Source of the DNA: Clostridium_AW sp040797845
GTDB taxonomy: Bacteria > Bacillota > Clostridia > Clostridiales > Clostridiaceae
Assembly: GCA_040797845.1 (NCBI GenBank)
Contig: JBFNFA010000011.1
Span: 62,001-126,000, forward strand
Reading direction: 5' to 3'
DNA: 64,000 nt
Below, piece by piece: positions 8,962 to 18,151 of this stretch. A program made the position numbers and the translations under genes. Each line of letters begins with the position of its first letter. Position 1 is the first letter of the stretch. The notes below the pieces were generated by a model, which saw nothing but the letters and a program-made list of their open reading frames with translations, was not told the DNA's origin and did no database searches.

Positions 8962-9681
8962 CTAACATGATCCTAAATACGCTTCTATAAGTTTCTTATC
9001 TTTAATTAAATCACTTGCTTTTCCAGATATATTTATTTCTCCAACCTCTAAGACGTAGGCATAGTCCGCTATTTTTAAAGTCTGAAGAGCATTTTGCTCA
9101 ATTATGAGCACCGTGGTTCCCTCCTCATTGATTTCTTTAACAATTTTAAATATATCTCTAACAATAAGGGGAGCTAAGCCTAGTGATGGCTCGTCTAGCA
9201 AAAGAACCTTGGGACTACTCATAAGTGCTCTTCCTATAGCTAGCATCTGCTGCTCTCCTCCACTTAAAGTTCCCGCTATTTGCTTCTCCCTTTCCTTAAG
9301 CCTAGGAAAGTATCTATAAACTCTATCTAAATTTTTCTTTATTTCCTCTTTGTTTTTTAATGTAAAAGCTCCTGTTTTCAAGTTATCTACCACTGAAAGG
9401 TCTGAAAAAATTTGTCTCCCTTCTGGCGATTGCATAATCCCCAGTGAAGTGATTTTCTCTGCAGACATTTTAGTAATATCTTTATCGAAAAAATTTATTT
9501 TCCCCTCTTCCACTTTTGCGATACCGGAAATAGCCTTTAGTGTAGTAGTTTTTCCTGCGCCATTGGCTCCTAATAGTGCTACAATTTTTCCTTTAGGGAC
9601 TTTCACATTTATTCCTTTTAAAGCTTCTATGCTTCCATAGGAAACTTTCAGGTTTTCGATACTTAACGCTATGTCGCTCAT
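8962..9681 (-). CDS. livF: Liv-type ABC transporter ATPase (LivF)
   Basis: About 239 aa with Walker A GANGAGKTT (about 36-44), signature LSGGEQQ and Walker B VLLLDEPSLGLAP, the consensus of LivF. The C-terminus ends AYLGSC as in the family. I chose the ATG at 9681 over one nine bases upstream because AGGAAAGG is better spaced from it. It follows livG almost without a gap, showing translational coupling. It pairs with LivG to power import through LivHM. Confidence 0.9.
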   Translation of the reverse strand: MSDIALSIENLKVSYGSIEALKGINVKVPKGKIVALLGANGAGKTTTLKAISGIAKVEEGKINFFDKDITKMSAEKITSLGIMQSPEGRQIFSDLSVVDNLKTGAFTLKNKEEIKKNLDRVYRYFPRLKEREKQIAGTLSGGEQQMLAIGRALMSSPKVLLLDEPSLGLAPLIVRDIFKIVKEINEEGTTVLIIEQNALQTLKIADYAYVLEVGEINISGKASDLIKDKKLIEAYLGSC

Positions 9682-9682
9682 G

Positions 9683-10471
9683 CTATTCATCCTTTCCTAG
9701 ATATGCTTCTTGTACTTCTTTATTAGTTTGAATTTCTATAGGAGTTCCTTCTGCTAATTTTTTACCAAATGAAATGGCGCAGATACGATCACAAATATCC
9801 ATTACTAACCTCATGTCATGTTCCACCAGTAAAATATTGCAATTGTATTCACTCCTAATAGTTCTGATCAGCTCTGCTAGTTCTAAGGTTTCTACCTCAT
9901 TAAGCCCTGCGGCAGGCTCATCGAGAATAATTAATCTTGGATTACTCATCAATGTTCTTCCTAATTCAACTTTTTTCAATATTCCATAAGGTTGCCCACT
10001 TGTTAGCTCATCCTTTTTATCTTCTAATTGTAGAAATTTTAATACCTCTAAAGCTTTTTCTCTAAGCTTCTCCTCTTCTTTTCTTGCCTTTTTTAATCTT
10101 AATGATTGAGAAAAAATACCGCTTTTATATTGCACATGAGCACCTACTAGTAAATTATCTAGTAATGATAGTTCACTTATAAGTTCTACGTTTTGGAAGG
10201 TTCTAACCAATCCAAGCTTTATGATATTATGAGTTTTTTCTCCTACTAAATCTATTACTGAGCCATCTTCTTTGGTAAAAAGAACGCTGCCACTATCTGG
10301 TTTATAAAACTGAGTTATACAGTTAAATACTGTGGTTTTTCCTGCCCCATTAGGTCCAATAAGTCCATATATTTCACCTTCATTTATTGAAAAGCTAAGA
10401 TTGTCTACTGCCTTTAGTCCTAAGAAAGCTATTGATAGATTTTCTACTTTAAGCATTTGAACTTTGCTCAT
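9683..10471 (-). CDS. livG: Liv-type ABC transporter ATPase (LivG)
   Basis: 262 aa with Walker A GPNGAGKTT (about 38-46), the LivG-style signature around GQPYGILKKVELGRTL and Walker B LIILDEPAAGLN. The insertion between Walker A and the signature (about residues 75-140) is typical of LivG compared with LivF. The gene overlaps the 3' end of livM by 23 bp. AAGGTGA is well placed before the ATG. Confidence 0.9.
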   Translation of the reverse strand: MSKVQMLKVENLSIAFLGLKAVDNLSFSINEGEIYGLIGPNGAGKTTVFNCITQFYKPDSGSVLFTKEDGSVIDLVGEKTHNIIKLGLVRTFQNVELISELSLLDNLLVGAHVQYKSGIFSQSLRLKKARKEEEKLREKALEVLKFLQLEDKKDELTSGQPYGILKKVELGRTLMSNPRLIILDEPAAGLNEVETLELAELIRTIRSEYNCNILLVEHDMRLVMDICDRICAISFGKKLAEGTPIEIQTNKEVQEAYLGKDE

Positions 10472-11462
10472 TTACTATCACCTTTTTCTTTTTAAAGTAT
10501 TTTTTTATATCATCAAAAACAAATATTAACCCATTCGGATAAAATAGAATGACAACAATTATTAATACTCCTGTAAATATAAAGGATAATCCATCCGTAC
10601 TTCCTATTAAAGGAAGTCTTTTAAGTATTAGTTCAGGTACTCCAAATACTATGAAAGATCCTATTATGGGGCCACTTATAGTCCTCATACCCCCAATTAC
10701 TATCACCGCTGCCATTTGAAGTGATAAAGTCAATGTCCAAGTGGAGGGATAAGCAAATTTGATAAAATGCACATAAAGAGCTCCTCCCAGTCCAGCGTAT
10801 ACTGTGGCCACTCCAAAGGCTATAAGTTTATATTTTAAAAGGTTTATTCCCATAGCTTGAGCTGCAGCCTCGCTTCCCCTCATGGTAAGCAGCGCCCTAC
10901 CAATTGGCCCATGAATAAAGTTATGGGTAAGTATCATCACTATAACTAGAGCAACTACAAGCAGCACAAAGGTACTCCCTCTATCTAACTTAATTACTCC
11001 AAACAATACTGGATAACTTGCATTTTTCCCTGAGAATCCCCCTGTAATAACTTCATATTCCACAAATACCTTTCTAAGAATTTCTGCTACTCCAAGGGTG
11101 GCTATTGCTAAATAATACCCTTCTAATCTTAAGGATGCAGCACCAATTAAAAGTCCAACAACAAAGGGTACTAGCATGGATATTAAAAGAGAGACTATAA
11201 AGGGCATCTTCAAATCACTGGTTAGGTAAGCTGATATATATGCGCCTAGTCCCATAAATCCTGCAGTTCCAAGAGAAATAAGGCCAGAATATCCTAGCAA
11301 TACATTCATTCCTACACCCACGATAGCATAAAACAATATAGTTCCAAAAATTGTCACTGTAGCACTATTTAGAATTCCTTGTGATTGCAATAATGGTATC
11401 AAACATAATATAATTCCAAAAAGTATATACTTTCCATAAACATTTTTAAGTAATTTTTTCAT
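10449..11462 (-). CDS. livM: Liv-type ABC transporter permease (LivM)
   Basis: About 337 aa and strongly hydrophobic, with about nine to ten membrane segments and the family block GYSGLISLGTAGFMGLGAY (about 70-88). The EAA-like cytoplasmic loop includes GPIGRALLTMRGSEAAAQAMG. I took the ATG at 11462 (MKKLLKNVYG) rather than an in-frame upstream start that would add 19 charged residues and overlap livH. It forms the channel together with LivH. Confidence 0.88.
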   Translation of the reverse strand: MKKLLKNVYGKYILFGIILCLIPLLQSQGILNSATVTIFGTILFYAIVGVGMNVLLGYSGLISLGTAGFMGLGAYISAYLTSDLKMPFIVSLLISMLVPFVVGLLIGAASLRLEGYYLAIATLGVAEILRKVFVEYEVITGGFSGKNASYPVLFGVIKLDRGSTFVLLVVALVIVMILTHNFIHGPIGRALLTMRGSEAAAQAMGINLLKYKLIAFGVATVYAGLGGALYVHFIKFAYPSTWTLTLSLQMAAVIVIGGMRTISGPIIGSFIVFGVPELILKRLPLIGSTDGLSFIFTGVLIIVVILFYPNGLIFVFDDIKKYFKKKKVIVNEQSSNA

Positions 11463-11481
11463 AGCAGTGTTATTCTCCTCT

Positions 11482-12357
11482 CTACACCTTTTTAACCATC
11501 TTTTTACCAATGATTCCATTTGGTCTGAGTACTATAAAGATAAGAATCAATGTATATACAATGGCATCTCCCCAGGTTGATGAAACATAAAACAGCAAAA
11601 TATTTCTGCTTAATCCAATAATGTAGGCTCCTAAAACTGGGCCATAAAAAGTAGAGAATCCTCCTAATACACAGGCTATGAGAGCATTTATTTGAACATT
11701 GTCCATCATAGAAACATTTACTGTAATAGATGGTGCTAGCATTAAGGCTGATAGTGTACCAAGTGCCGCTGCTATTGCCCAAGATACCATGGTTACAGTC
11801 TTAGTTGGAACTCCCATAAGTCTAGCGGTTTGTTCATTAGAGGATGTAACCCTTACTGCAAGACCCAACTTTGTTCTTTGTAGAAAATAGAATAATACTA
11901 ACATGACAACTATTCCTATAGTAATGTTAAGTAGAGCATTATAGGTAATAGAAGCTCCTCCTATATCCAACGTTCCTGACTCTATAAATCTTGGAAAAAA
12001 CAATGGCATTGAACCAAATATCATAGGTGCAATTCCTAAAAACAACATAATAAGTCCAAAAGTTATGATTTGCTTTGATATTGGTGAGCTTTTATTTGCT
12101 CTTCTTATTATCACAATATCCACTAAGATACCGGTTATAATAGCAAATATCATGCCTACAATTGCAGCTACCCAAGCAGGACAATTGAATTTCATTAGAA
12201 ATACTGTAGCGATAAATGCATTAAACATCCCCACTGAACCTTGGGCAAAATTAGTAGTTCTACTTGTTCTAAATATAATGATGATACCAAGCGCTGCCAG
12301 TGCATAAACACTTCCTGTCTCTAAGCTACTAAATAATAATTGCAAAAAAATATCCAT
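11482..12357 (-). CDS. livH: Liv-type ABC transporter permease (LivH)
   Basis: About 291 aa with eight or so membrane helices, the LivH opening LFSSLETGSVYALAALGI and the loop RTKLGLAVRVTSSNEQTARLMGV. It is the first gene of the transport operon, and a -24/-12 sigma-54 promoter lies about 160 bp upstream. The ATG at 12357 is preceded by GGAGAGGG. An in-frame GTG two codons upstream is less well spaced. Confidence 0.9.
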   Translation of the reverse strand: MDIFLQLLFSSLETGSVYALAALGIIIIFRTSRTTNFAQGSVGMFNAFIATVFLMKFNCPAWVAAIVGMIFAIITGILVDIVIIRRANKSSPISKQIITFGLIMLFLGIAPMIFGSMPLFFPRFIESGTLDIGGASITYNALLNITIGIVVMLVLFYFLQRTKLGLAVRVTSSNEQTARLMGVPTKTVTMVSWAIAAALGTLSALMLAPSITVNVSMMDNVQINALIACVLGGFSTFYGPVLGAYIIGLSRNILLFYVSSTWGDAIVYTLILIFIVLRPNGIIGKKMVKKV

Positions 12358-12518
12358 ATACACCCTCTCCTCCCCTATGTAACAAATTGGTACAATGTCA
12401 TTAATACTTACATAATTTTTCTATAGTTATTTAAGGTTTTTCTATGCTTTTCCTACAGTTCCTACCCTTAGTAAGAACTTCATTGTACAGTCCTTTGTTT
12501 TCTTTACATTATATTATT

Positions 12519-12535
12519 AGCAAGTACCATGCCAA
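12519..12535 (-). promoter_or_regulatory. Sigma-54 (-24/-12) promoter of the liv operon
   Basis: On the minus strand the sequence reads TTGGCATGGTACTTGCT. It has the invariant GG and GC separated by ten bases and matches the TGGCAC-N5-TTGCW consensus at nearly every position. It lies about 160 bp upstream of livH, and a sigma-54 activator gene sits directly downstream of the transport unit. Activator binding sites would be expected further upstream (12.54-12.7 kb); I see no obvious dyad that I can assign with confidence. Confidence 0.8.
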
Positions 12536-12575
12536 ATTTATAATTTTTCCTAGTTAATTTTAAAATTTAGTAATA

Positions 12576-12645
12576 AAAAATGGCTACATTTACATTAACT
12601 AATGATAAACTTCATAATTAATATAGAAACTGCAGCCATTTAGAT
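12576..12645 (-). terminator. Imperfect terminator of the 12.7-13.6 kb hydrolase gene
   Basis: AAATGGCTGCAG and the partner GTAGCCATTT pair across a long loop, followed by a T-run on the minus strand. It separates the hydrolase gene from the sigma-54 promoter downstream. The rest of the 360-bp gap holds only that promoter. Confidence 0.5.
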
Positions 12646-12725
12646 TTTAAAAGTTATTTATTTGTTTTAAGATTTCACATATCTATTACCCCATAATTAT
12701 TAGCATATAACTATTACCAAGTAAT

Positions 12726-13622
12726 TTACATATCTATAAATTTATCAATTTCCTCATAAATCTCATTTAAACAATCAACAAAAGGAGAATGTCCACAGTC
12801 TTTTAAAATAACCATGCGAGAATTTTTTATATGTTTATTTATGTCCTCTGCCATGGTAAAAGGAACTACATAATCCCTATCTCCTTGGAATATGAGGGTG
12901 GGGGCTTCTATTTTATTTGCTGATCCATCACCCTTTGAAATTCCATTAAATTCTTCAGTTATATTAAAGTGTACAAGAGAATAGTCTACATCCACTAAAT
13001 TTCTTTGAGTAAGCATATCCTCTAAGTATTCTTCATATCTATGGCTTTCCGGTTTATTGTGGGTGTATATAACGTGATTCCATAGCCCTCTATAAAATTC
13101 TTTATCTTTATTTTCTATAGCTGTTAAAACAGGTGCCACTTGTACAGGATCTTTTTCTATTTCCTCCTTAGTTATTAAAAAGTCTCCAGCTATAGGTTGT
13201 CCTTCTTCATTTTTTTTGAAGATGGGGTAACCCTTAACCCCTACAGATTCAACTAAAATAAGCTTCTTCACCTTATCACTATGATCTGCTGCTAAATACA
13301 TGCCCACTCCCCCACCAGTAGACCAACCTATAACTACTGCATTCTTTATGCCAATCTTCTCACAAAAATCATTCACATCTTCACTAAAGTCCCTTAATGA
13401 GTTCACCCTATTGTTATAACTAGAAGCTCCAAAACCTCTTAAGTCCACTGCATAAACCTTATACTTAAGAGTAAGCTTATCCATTAGTAAATCCCAGTGC
13501 TTAGAAGAAGTCATATTTCCATGAATCAATAAAATTGTTTCATCTCCACAACCTGCTTCTCTATATCCAATAACCTCTCCAGTATCAATACTTACTGTCT
13601 TAATATCATACTGTTGTATCAT
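12726..13622 (-). CDS. Alpha/beta hydrolase
   Basis: About 298 aa from the ATG at 13622, which is preceded by GGAGGG. The nucleophile elbow is GWSTGGG (about 103-109), the acid is in FQGDRDYVVP (about 250-259) and the histidine is in DCGHSPF near the end. It is one of two alpha/beta hydrolases flanking the Liv operon, but it is clearly different from the 271-aa one. Terminators bound it on both sides, so it is monocistronic. The substrate is unknown; carboxylesterase or C-C hydrolase are the usual activities. Confidence 0.85.
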   Translation of the reverse strand: MIQQYDIKTVSIDTGEVIGYREAGCGDETILLIHGNMTSSKHWDLLMDKLTLKYKVYAVDLRGFGASSYNNRVNSLRDFSEDVNDFCEKIGIKNAVVIGWSTGGGVGMYLAADHSDKVKKLILVESVGVKGYPIFKKNEEGQPIAGDFLITKEEIEKDPVQVAPVLTAIENKDKEFYRGLWNHVIYTHNKPESHRYEEYLEDMLTQRNLVDVDYSLVHFNITEEFNGISKGDGSANKIEAPTLIFQGDRDYVVPFTMAEDINKHIKNSRMVILKDCGHSPFVDCLNEIYEEIDKFIDM

Positions 13623-13731
13623 TTTATTACACCCTCCAATCAATAAGTAAACTTATTTTTCAAAATATTCCTATTTATAGTATTTTCTATGTAGGGTGTG
13701 GTTTTACCTTGTGGAAATTAAATATAAATAA

Positions 13732-13771
13732 AAAAACTATGTGTATGGAAAAATCCAATAACACATAGTCA
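13732..13771 (-). terminator. Terminator of the antiporter gene
   Basis: ACTATGTGT and ACACATAGT arms form a stem with a seven-base T-run on the minus strand, about 75 bp downstream of the antiporter stop codon. Confidence 0.8.
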
Positions 13772-13843
13772 ATTGTCTTGTTAATGATCAATAATATTTT
13801 TAATATAGTTATATAATAAGCAATTCTTATTATACTCATAGTT

Positions 13844-15280
13844 TTAACTAGTAACCCCAACCACATTTTGCATTTCCATAAGTTGTGCTTTATTGTCTCC
13901 AGCCATCATAATAACATCGCCAGCTTTAACTATAGTACTACCGTTTGGAGTAATTAATTTTCCTCCTCGTTTAACCATTACTATCAATATCTCAGTAGGT
14001 ATATCCAAATCCATTATAGCTTTTCCTGCCATTTTACTACCCTCTGGAATTGTCACTTCCAAAAGTTCCGCGTGAAGTTCTCCTGAATAATCAGTAAAGG
14101 TCTTAAGTACCGTTTCTTCCTCTGCTACCAGATCAAGCTTTTTAGCAATAGGAATAAAAAGAGTTCCCTGAACTACAACGGACACCAATGCTATAAAAAA
14201 CACGATATTAAATATTTCATCTGCAACAGGTAGCCCTGCTGTTAAAGGGTATGTTGCAAAAACAATTGCCGCTGCACCACGGAATCCAACCCATGACACA
14301 AGTAACTGCTCTTTAATAGGTTTTTTAAACAAAGTCAAAACAATGAATATAGCCACTGGACGTGCAACAAAAATGATAAAGATTGCAACTGCCATTCCCT
14401 GTGTTGCTACGCTAGGTAATTTTGATGGAAAAGCTAATAATCCCAATGTGAAGAATAGAAGAATTTGCATAAGCCAAGATAATCCATCAAAATAACGAAC
14501 CAAGCTTATTTTATGAACAAGCCTACTGTTTCCTAGTATGAGACCCGTAATATAAACAGCTAAGAATCCATTTCCTGAAAGCAATCCAGCGCCCGCATAG
14601 GATAACAGTGCAGTACCAATAACAATAATGGAATAAAGCCCATCAATATCAAGGTTGATATTATTGATAAGCCATACTGAAAGTTTACCTATAATGGCAC
14701 CTACCAGTACTCCTATTGCAATTTGGGTCAGTAAAAGTAAAAATATATTTTGACTTTCACCTAATATTAATCCAAGAAAAACAGTGGTTAACATATATGC
14801 AATAGGATCATTAGATCCACTCTCCATTTCAAGCATAGGAGCTAGACCATTTTTAAGATTGAGCTGTTTCGATCGAAGTATAGAAAACACCGAGGCTGCA
14901 TCCGTAGAGGACACTATGGAACCGAGCAACATTCCTTCAAGAAAGGTAAACCCAAGTACAAAATGAGCAAAAATTCCTATCAAAAATGCTGTAAGTACTA
15001 CTCCAAGGGTAGCAAGCACACCGGCTGCCAGAGCAACGGGCTTCGCCGTCTTCCAACTTGTACCAAAACCACCTGAAAACATAATAAATATAAGTCCGAC
15101 ATTACATAAATTTTCAGCAAGCTGTGGATCATTAAAATAAATGCCTCCTGGCCCATCTGAGCCCATAAGCATACCCATTGTAAGGAATATAACCAAGGTA
15201 GGTATACCGTACCTATATAAAACCTTACTAGAAACTGCGCATATAAGCAGAATTATTCCTGCGATAAATAATACATCCAT
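13844..15280 (-). CDS. Monovalent cation/proton antiporter, NhaP/CvrA type with TrkA_C domain
   Basis: 478 aa. Residues 1-385 form a CPA1-type antiporter with about 12 membrane helices, including the SSTDAASVFSIL and ESGSNDPIAY motifs that carry the ion-binding acidic residues. The C-terminal 80 residues (GSKMAGKAIMDLDIPTEILIVMVKR and following) form a cytoplasmic TrkA_C ligand-binding domain, as in E. coli CvrA/NhaP2 K+/H+ antiporters. It would exchange K+ or Na+ for H+ and may be gated by a nucleotide. The gene is monocistronic with GGGAGG before the ATG. Confidence 0.9.
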   Translation of the reverse strand: MDVLFIAGIILLICAVSSKVLYRYGIPTLVIFLTMGMLMGSDGPGGIYFNDPQLAENLCNVGLIFIMFSGGFGTSWKTAKPVALAAGVLATLGVVLTAFLIGIFAHFVLGFTFLEGMLLGSIVSSTDAASVFSILRSKQLNLKNGLAPMLEMESGSNDPIAYMLTTVFLGLILGESQNIFLLLLTQIAIGVLVGAIIGKLSVWLINNINLDIDGLYSIIVIGTALLSYAGAGLLSGNGFLAVYITGLILGNSRLVHKISLVRYFDGLSWLMQILLFFTLGLLAFPSKLPSVATQGMAVAIFIIFVARPVAIFIVLTLFKKPIKEQLLVSWVGFRGAAAIVFATYPLTAGLPVADEIFNIVFFIALVSVVVQGTLFIPIAKKLDLVAEEETVLKTFTDYSGELHAELLEVTIPEGSKMAGKAIMDLDIPTEILIVMVKRGGKLITPNGSTIVKAGDVIMMAGDNKAQLMEMQNVVGVTS

Positions 15281-15471
15281 TAAATACCTCCCTTGTTATC
15301 TTAAGTTATATACTTTATTTTACCAAGTTATAAAGTTAAAAACTAGACTGTATTTTCTTTACTTACAATATGTTCTGATTAATTTTACAATTTATACACA
15401 ATTAGAATATAAGTTATTACATACATGTAAATTTATGATAATATTATATTATTGTGAAAGGAGTAGGTTCT

Positions 15472-15864
15472 ATGCGTATTGAAAGAAATGCTAAAATTGA
15501 TGTAAATGAACTAAACAATTTATTGAAAACTATAGGATGGGGATTGAATTCACCTAAGAAGTTAGAAGAATCTTTAGGATTATCCTGGGGATGGATTACT
15601 GTAAGAGATGATTTAAATAGACTTATAGGATTTGTTCAGATACTTTCTGATGGTATTAAACATGCTTATATATTAAGGCTGCTCGTACATAAAGACTATC
15701 AAGGCAAAGGAATTGGTACTAAAATAATGGAGAATTTAATGGAACTTCTTGAGGAAAACAATTTAAGTCCTGTTTTATTAACAAAGCCCTCTGAAGAATC
15801 ATTTTATTCTAAATTTGGATTATCAAGAAGTAACAAGGGATTTATTTCTTTATTTAAATGGTAA
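15472..15864 (+). CDS. GNAT-family N-acetyltransferase
   Basis: About 130 aa. The GNAT core is visible: LLVHKDYQGKGIGTKIMENLM carries the acetyl-CoA-binding Q/R-x-x-G-x-G/A loop (about 71-91), followed by the C-terminal EESFYSKFGL block. I chose the ATG at 15472 because AAAGGAG lies just upstream; an in-frame ATG 18 bases earlier overlaps that site. The substrate is unknown (small molecule or protein amine). It lies 85 bp upstream of truA in the same orientation, which may only reflect position. Confidence 0.85.
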   Translation: MRIERNAKIDVNELNNLLKTIGWGLNSPKKLEESLGLSWGWITVRDDLNRLIGFVQILSDGIKHAYILRLLVHKDYQGKGIGTKIMENLMELLEENNLSPVLLTKPSEESFYSKFGLSRSNKGFISLFKW

Positions 15865-15949
15865 TAGTGCTATTATGATATAGATATAGATATAAATAAA
15901 AATAGATTTTATTGTATATAATTAATATAAAAACTAAAGGTGGGTCTAG

Positions 15950-16687
15950 ATGAGAAATTTAAAAATGACGATAGAATATGATGGAACTAGATACAAAGGA
16001 TGGCAAAAACAAATTAAAGATGTTTCAACTGTGCAAGATAAAATAGAAACTGTTTTATCTAAAATGACAGGAGAAGACATTCAGGTGATAGGTTGTGGAA
16101 GAACGGATTCTGGTGTACACGCTGAAAATTATACAGCAAACTTTCATACTAATTCTAATCTTAGTATAGAGGATATGCTAAATTATCTATATACATTTTT
16201 ACCTGAAGATATATTAGTAAAATCTATGAAAGATACTAGCGAAAGATTTCATGCAAGGTATAATGTAAAATCAAAAACCTATGTATATAGAATAAATAAC
16301 AATAAATTTAGAAGTGTATTTAACAAAAAATATTATTATCACATAAATGAAAAGCTTAATTTAAGCGCAATGAGAGAGGGAGCAAAGTTTTTAATTGGAA
16401 CTCATGATTTTCAAGGTTTTACCAGATTAAAATCTAAGGATAAATCAACTATTAGGACTATCAATTACATAAATATAACTGAAAATTGTGGTATGATAGA
16501 AATGGAGATTAACGGAAATGGTTTTTTATTAAACATGGTTAGAATCATTGCTGGAACTCTCCTAGAAGTAGGTAAGGAGAACATTAGACCAGAAGATGTA
16601 GAAAGAATATTAAATGAAAAGAAGAGAGCAGAGACTAAATTAATTCTTGAAGCAAAAGGATTATGCTTAAGAGATGTTCATTATTAA
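15950..16687 (+). CDS. truA: tRNA pseudouridine synthase A
   Basis: 245 aa, the normal TruA length. The catalytic aspartate lies in GCGRTDSGVHA (about 48-58). The N-terminal KMTIEYDGTRYKGWQKQ, the central FHARYNVKSKTYVYRI and the C-terminal NGFLLNMVRIIAGTLLEVG blocks are diagnostic. It converts U38-U40 in the tRNA anticodon arm to pseudouridine. AAAGGTGGG lies upstream of the ATG. Clostridia often have two TruA copies, and this one is outside the ribosomal protein cluster. Confidence 0.95.
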   Translation: MRNLKMTIEYDGTRYKGWQKQIKDVSTVQDKIETVLSKMTGEDIQVIGCGRTDSGVHAENYTANFHTNSNLSIEDMLNYLYTFLPEDILVKSMKDTSERFHARYNVKSKTYVYRINNNKFRSVFNKKYYYHINEKLNLSAMREGAKFLIGTHDFQGFTRLKSKDKSTIRTINYINITENCGMIEMEINGNGFLLNMVRIIAGTLLEVGKENIRPEDVERILNEKKRAETKLILEAKGLCLRDVHY

Positions 16688-16730
16688 TAGTTTGATCACT
16701 GGGAAGTAATAATAAAAATTCAAATAAGAA

Positions 16731-16762
16731 GCGTACATAGATTTATATAGATCTATGTACGC
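16731..16762. terminator. Bidirectional terminator between truA and rtcB
   Basis: GCGTACATAGAT and ATCTATGTACGC form a perfect 12-bp stem with an eight-base loop between two convergent genes. Weak T/A runs flank it, so it can serve both strands. Confidence 0.75.
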
Positions 16763-16796
16763 CCTATTATCCTCTTTAAATACTGTTAATTCAATT

Positions 16797-17891
16797 TTAT
16801 TCTGCAGCTTTAAAGTTATATATAGGCGTTATCTTATGAACTATATCCACGGTGTCTTTGATGTTGTTTATTATTTCATCCATGGATTTATAAGCTAATG
16901 GACATTCGTCTATGGTTTCTTTCTTCACGGATGTTGTAAAAATCCCCTCCATAGTCTTTTTATATTGATTCAATGTAAATGAATTTCTTGCTTGGGTTCT
17001 GCTCATAATTCTACCAGCACCGTGTGGAGCTGAAAAATTCCAATCTTCATTTCCTTTTCCAATACAAATAAGGCTACCATCTCTCATATTTATTGGTATT
17101 AAAAGCTTCTCCCCTTTTTGAGCTGAAACTGCACCTTTTCTTAAAATCATATTTTCCATATCAATATAATTATGGATAGTTGTAAATTCCTCTGCCACAC
17201 TTAGCTTCATGCCTTTAATTATTTCATTAATCATAGCCTTACGATTTAGTTCTGCAAAACGTTGAACAATTTTCATATCATGAATATAATCTTTAAAAAC
17301 ATCTCCTGATACATAGGCTAAATCTTTGTTGCCGCTATTAAGAGATTTAAAAGCTTCCCTTTGATAGAAACTTGCAACCTCATGCCCTAAATGTCGGCTT
17401 CCTGAGTGAACAACTAAGTATAAATTTCCTTCACTATCTTTATTGCCTTCTATAAAGTGGTTGCCTCCACCTAAGGTTCCAATACTTTTTCTTGCTCTAA
17501 CAAGATTTACTTCCTTTCTGCACTTGAGCTCATCCAAATCAATTTCATCATTAAATCTATGTTCCTTATCTCTTATTTTAAAACCGCTAGGAATTTTTTC
17601 ATAAATTAATTTATCAAGTTTTTGAAGCTCCACACGGCGGTTTTCAAGCTTTATAACTTCCATTCCGCAGCCAATATCAACCCCAACAAGATTAGGAACT
17701 ACTTTATCCTCAATGGTCATTGTGGTTCCTATTGTACAACCCATTCCACAATGTACATCAGGCATTATTCTTATTTTACTTTCCTTTACAAACTCTTGAT
17801 TACATAAGGTTTCAATCTGCTTAACTGCAGCCTCTTCAATATTATCTGTGTAAACAATTGCTTTGTTATATTTGCCAGTTATCTCAACCAC
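16797..17891 (-). CDS. rtcB: RtcB-family RNA ligase
   Basis: 364 aa, a short (RtcB2-like) form; E. coli RtcB is 408 aa. The metal site residues are visible in MPDVHCGMGCTIG, VGVDIGCGM, GGGNHFIE and VHSGSRHLGH. The guanylylated histidine lies in FSAPHGAGRIMSR (about 294-306). The enzyme joins 2',3'-cyclic phosphate or 3'-phosphate ends to 5'-OH ends using GTP and Mn2+. It is a monocistronic gene. The GTG start is preceded by GGAGGATAGGGG. In bacteria it serves RNA repair; no RtcA or archease gene is near. Confidence 0.9.
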   Translation of the reverse strand: MVEITGKYNKAIVYTDNIEEAAVKQIETLCNQEFVKESKIRIMPDVHCGMGCTIGTTMTIEDKVVPNLVGVDIGCGMEVIKLENRRVELQKLDKLIYEKIPSGFKIRDKEHRFNDEIDLDELKCRKEVNLVRARKSIGTLGGGNHFIEGNKDSEGNLYLVVHSGSRHLGHEVASFYQREAFKSLNSGNKDLAYVSGDVFKDYIHDMKIVQRFAELNRKAMINEIIKGMKLSVAEEFTTIHNYIDMENMILRKGAVSAQKGEKLLIPINMRDGSLICIGKGNEDWNFSAPHGAGRIMSRTQARNSFTLNQYKKTMEGIFTTSVKKETIDECPLAYKSMDEIINNIKDTVDIVHKITPIYNFKAAE

Positions 17892-17956
17892 GATACCCCT
17901 ATCCTCCTATTAATATAATTAAATGATTTTCTCTATTATATCCCATTTACCTCATA

Positions 17957-18087
17957 TAAAAAAATTTTATCCGATGACTACCATCCGTAATACTCCCATA
18001 ACGGATGCTACGTCCCTGGATAAGTTCTTCTAAGCCTCAGTTGGAGTAAGTATTCCTTTTAAGCAAACTCCATCTGAAGCTAAGAAT
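17957..18087 (-). ncRNA. Candidate structured small RNA
   Basis: A minus-strand promoter (TTGCCA, 18 bp, TATAAT at 18094-18123) points into a compact, non-coding and highly structured stretch. From the 5' end, a 20-base arm at 18067-18086 pairs with 18027-18046 (core GCTTCAG/CTCAG and GGAGT/ACTCC). Next TTATCC/GGATAA (17967-17972 and 18018-18023) encloses an inner hairpin ATCCGT/ACGGAT (17983-18006) with purine-rich internal loops. The RNA ends in a T-run. There is no ORF. I cannot assign an RNA family; it could be an independent sRNA. Confidence 0.5.
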
Positions 18088-18100
18088 TACTTGATTATAA

Positions 18101-18151
18101 TATAAATATTAAGGAGATGGCAATTTCTCTACCATCTCCTTAATATTTATA
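18101..18151 (-). terminator. Terminator of the lipoprotein gene
   Basis: Two 20-base arms (18101-18120 and 18132-18151) are perfectly complementary around an 11-base loop containing TTCTCT. It lies about 100 bp downstream of the lipoprotein stop codon. Its left arm overlaps the -35 box of the candidate small RNA. Confidence 0.75.

Noticed and set aside
15141..15482. 113-codon plus-strand ORF across the antiporter start
   Set aside because: It is mostly the antisense of the antiporter gene and the intergenic A+T-rich gap.
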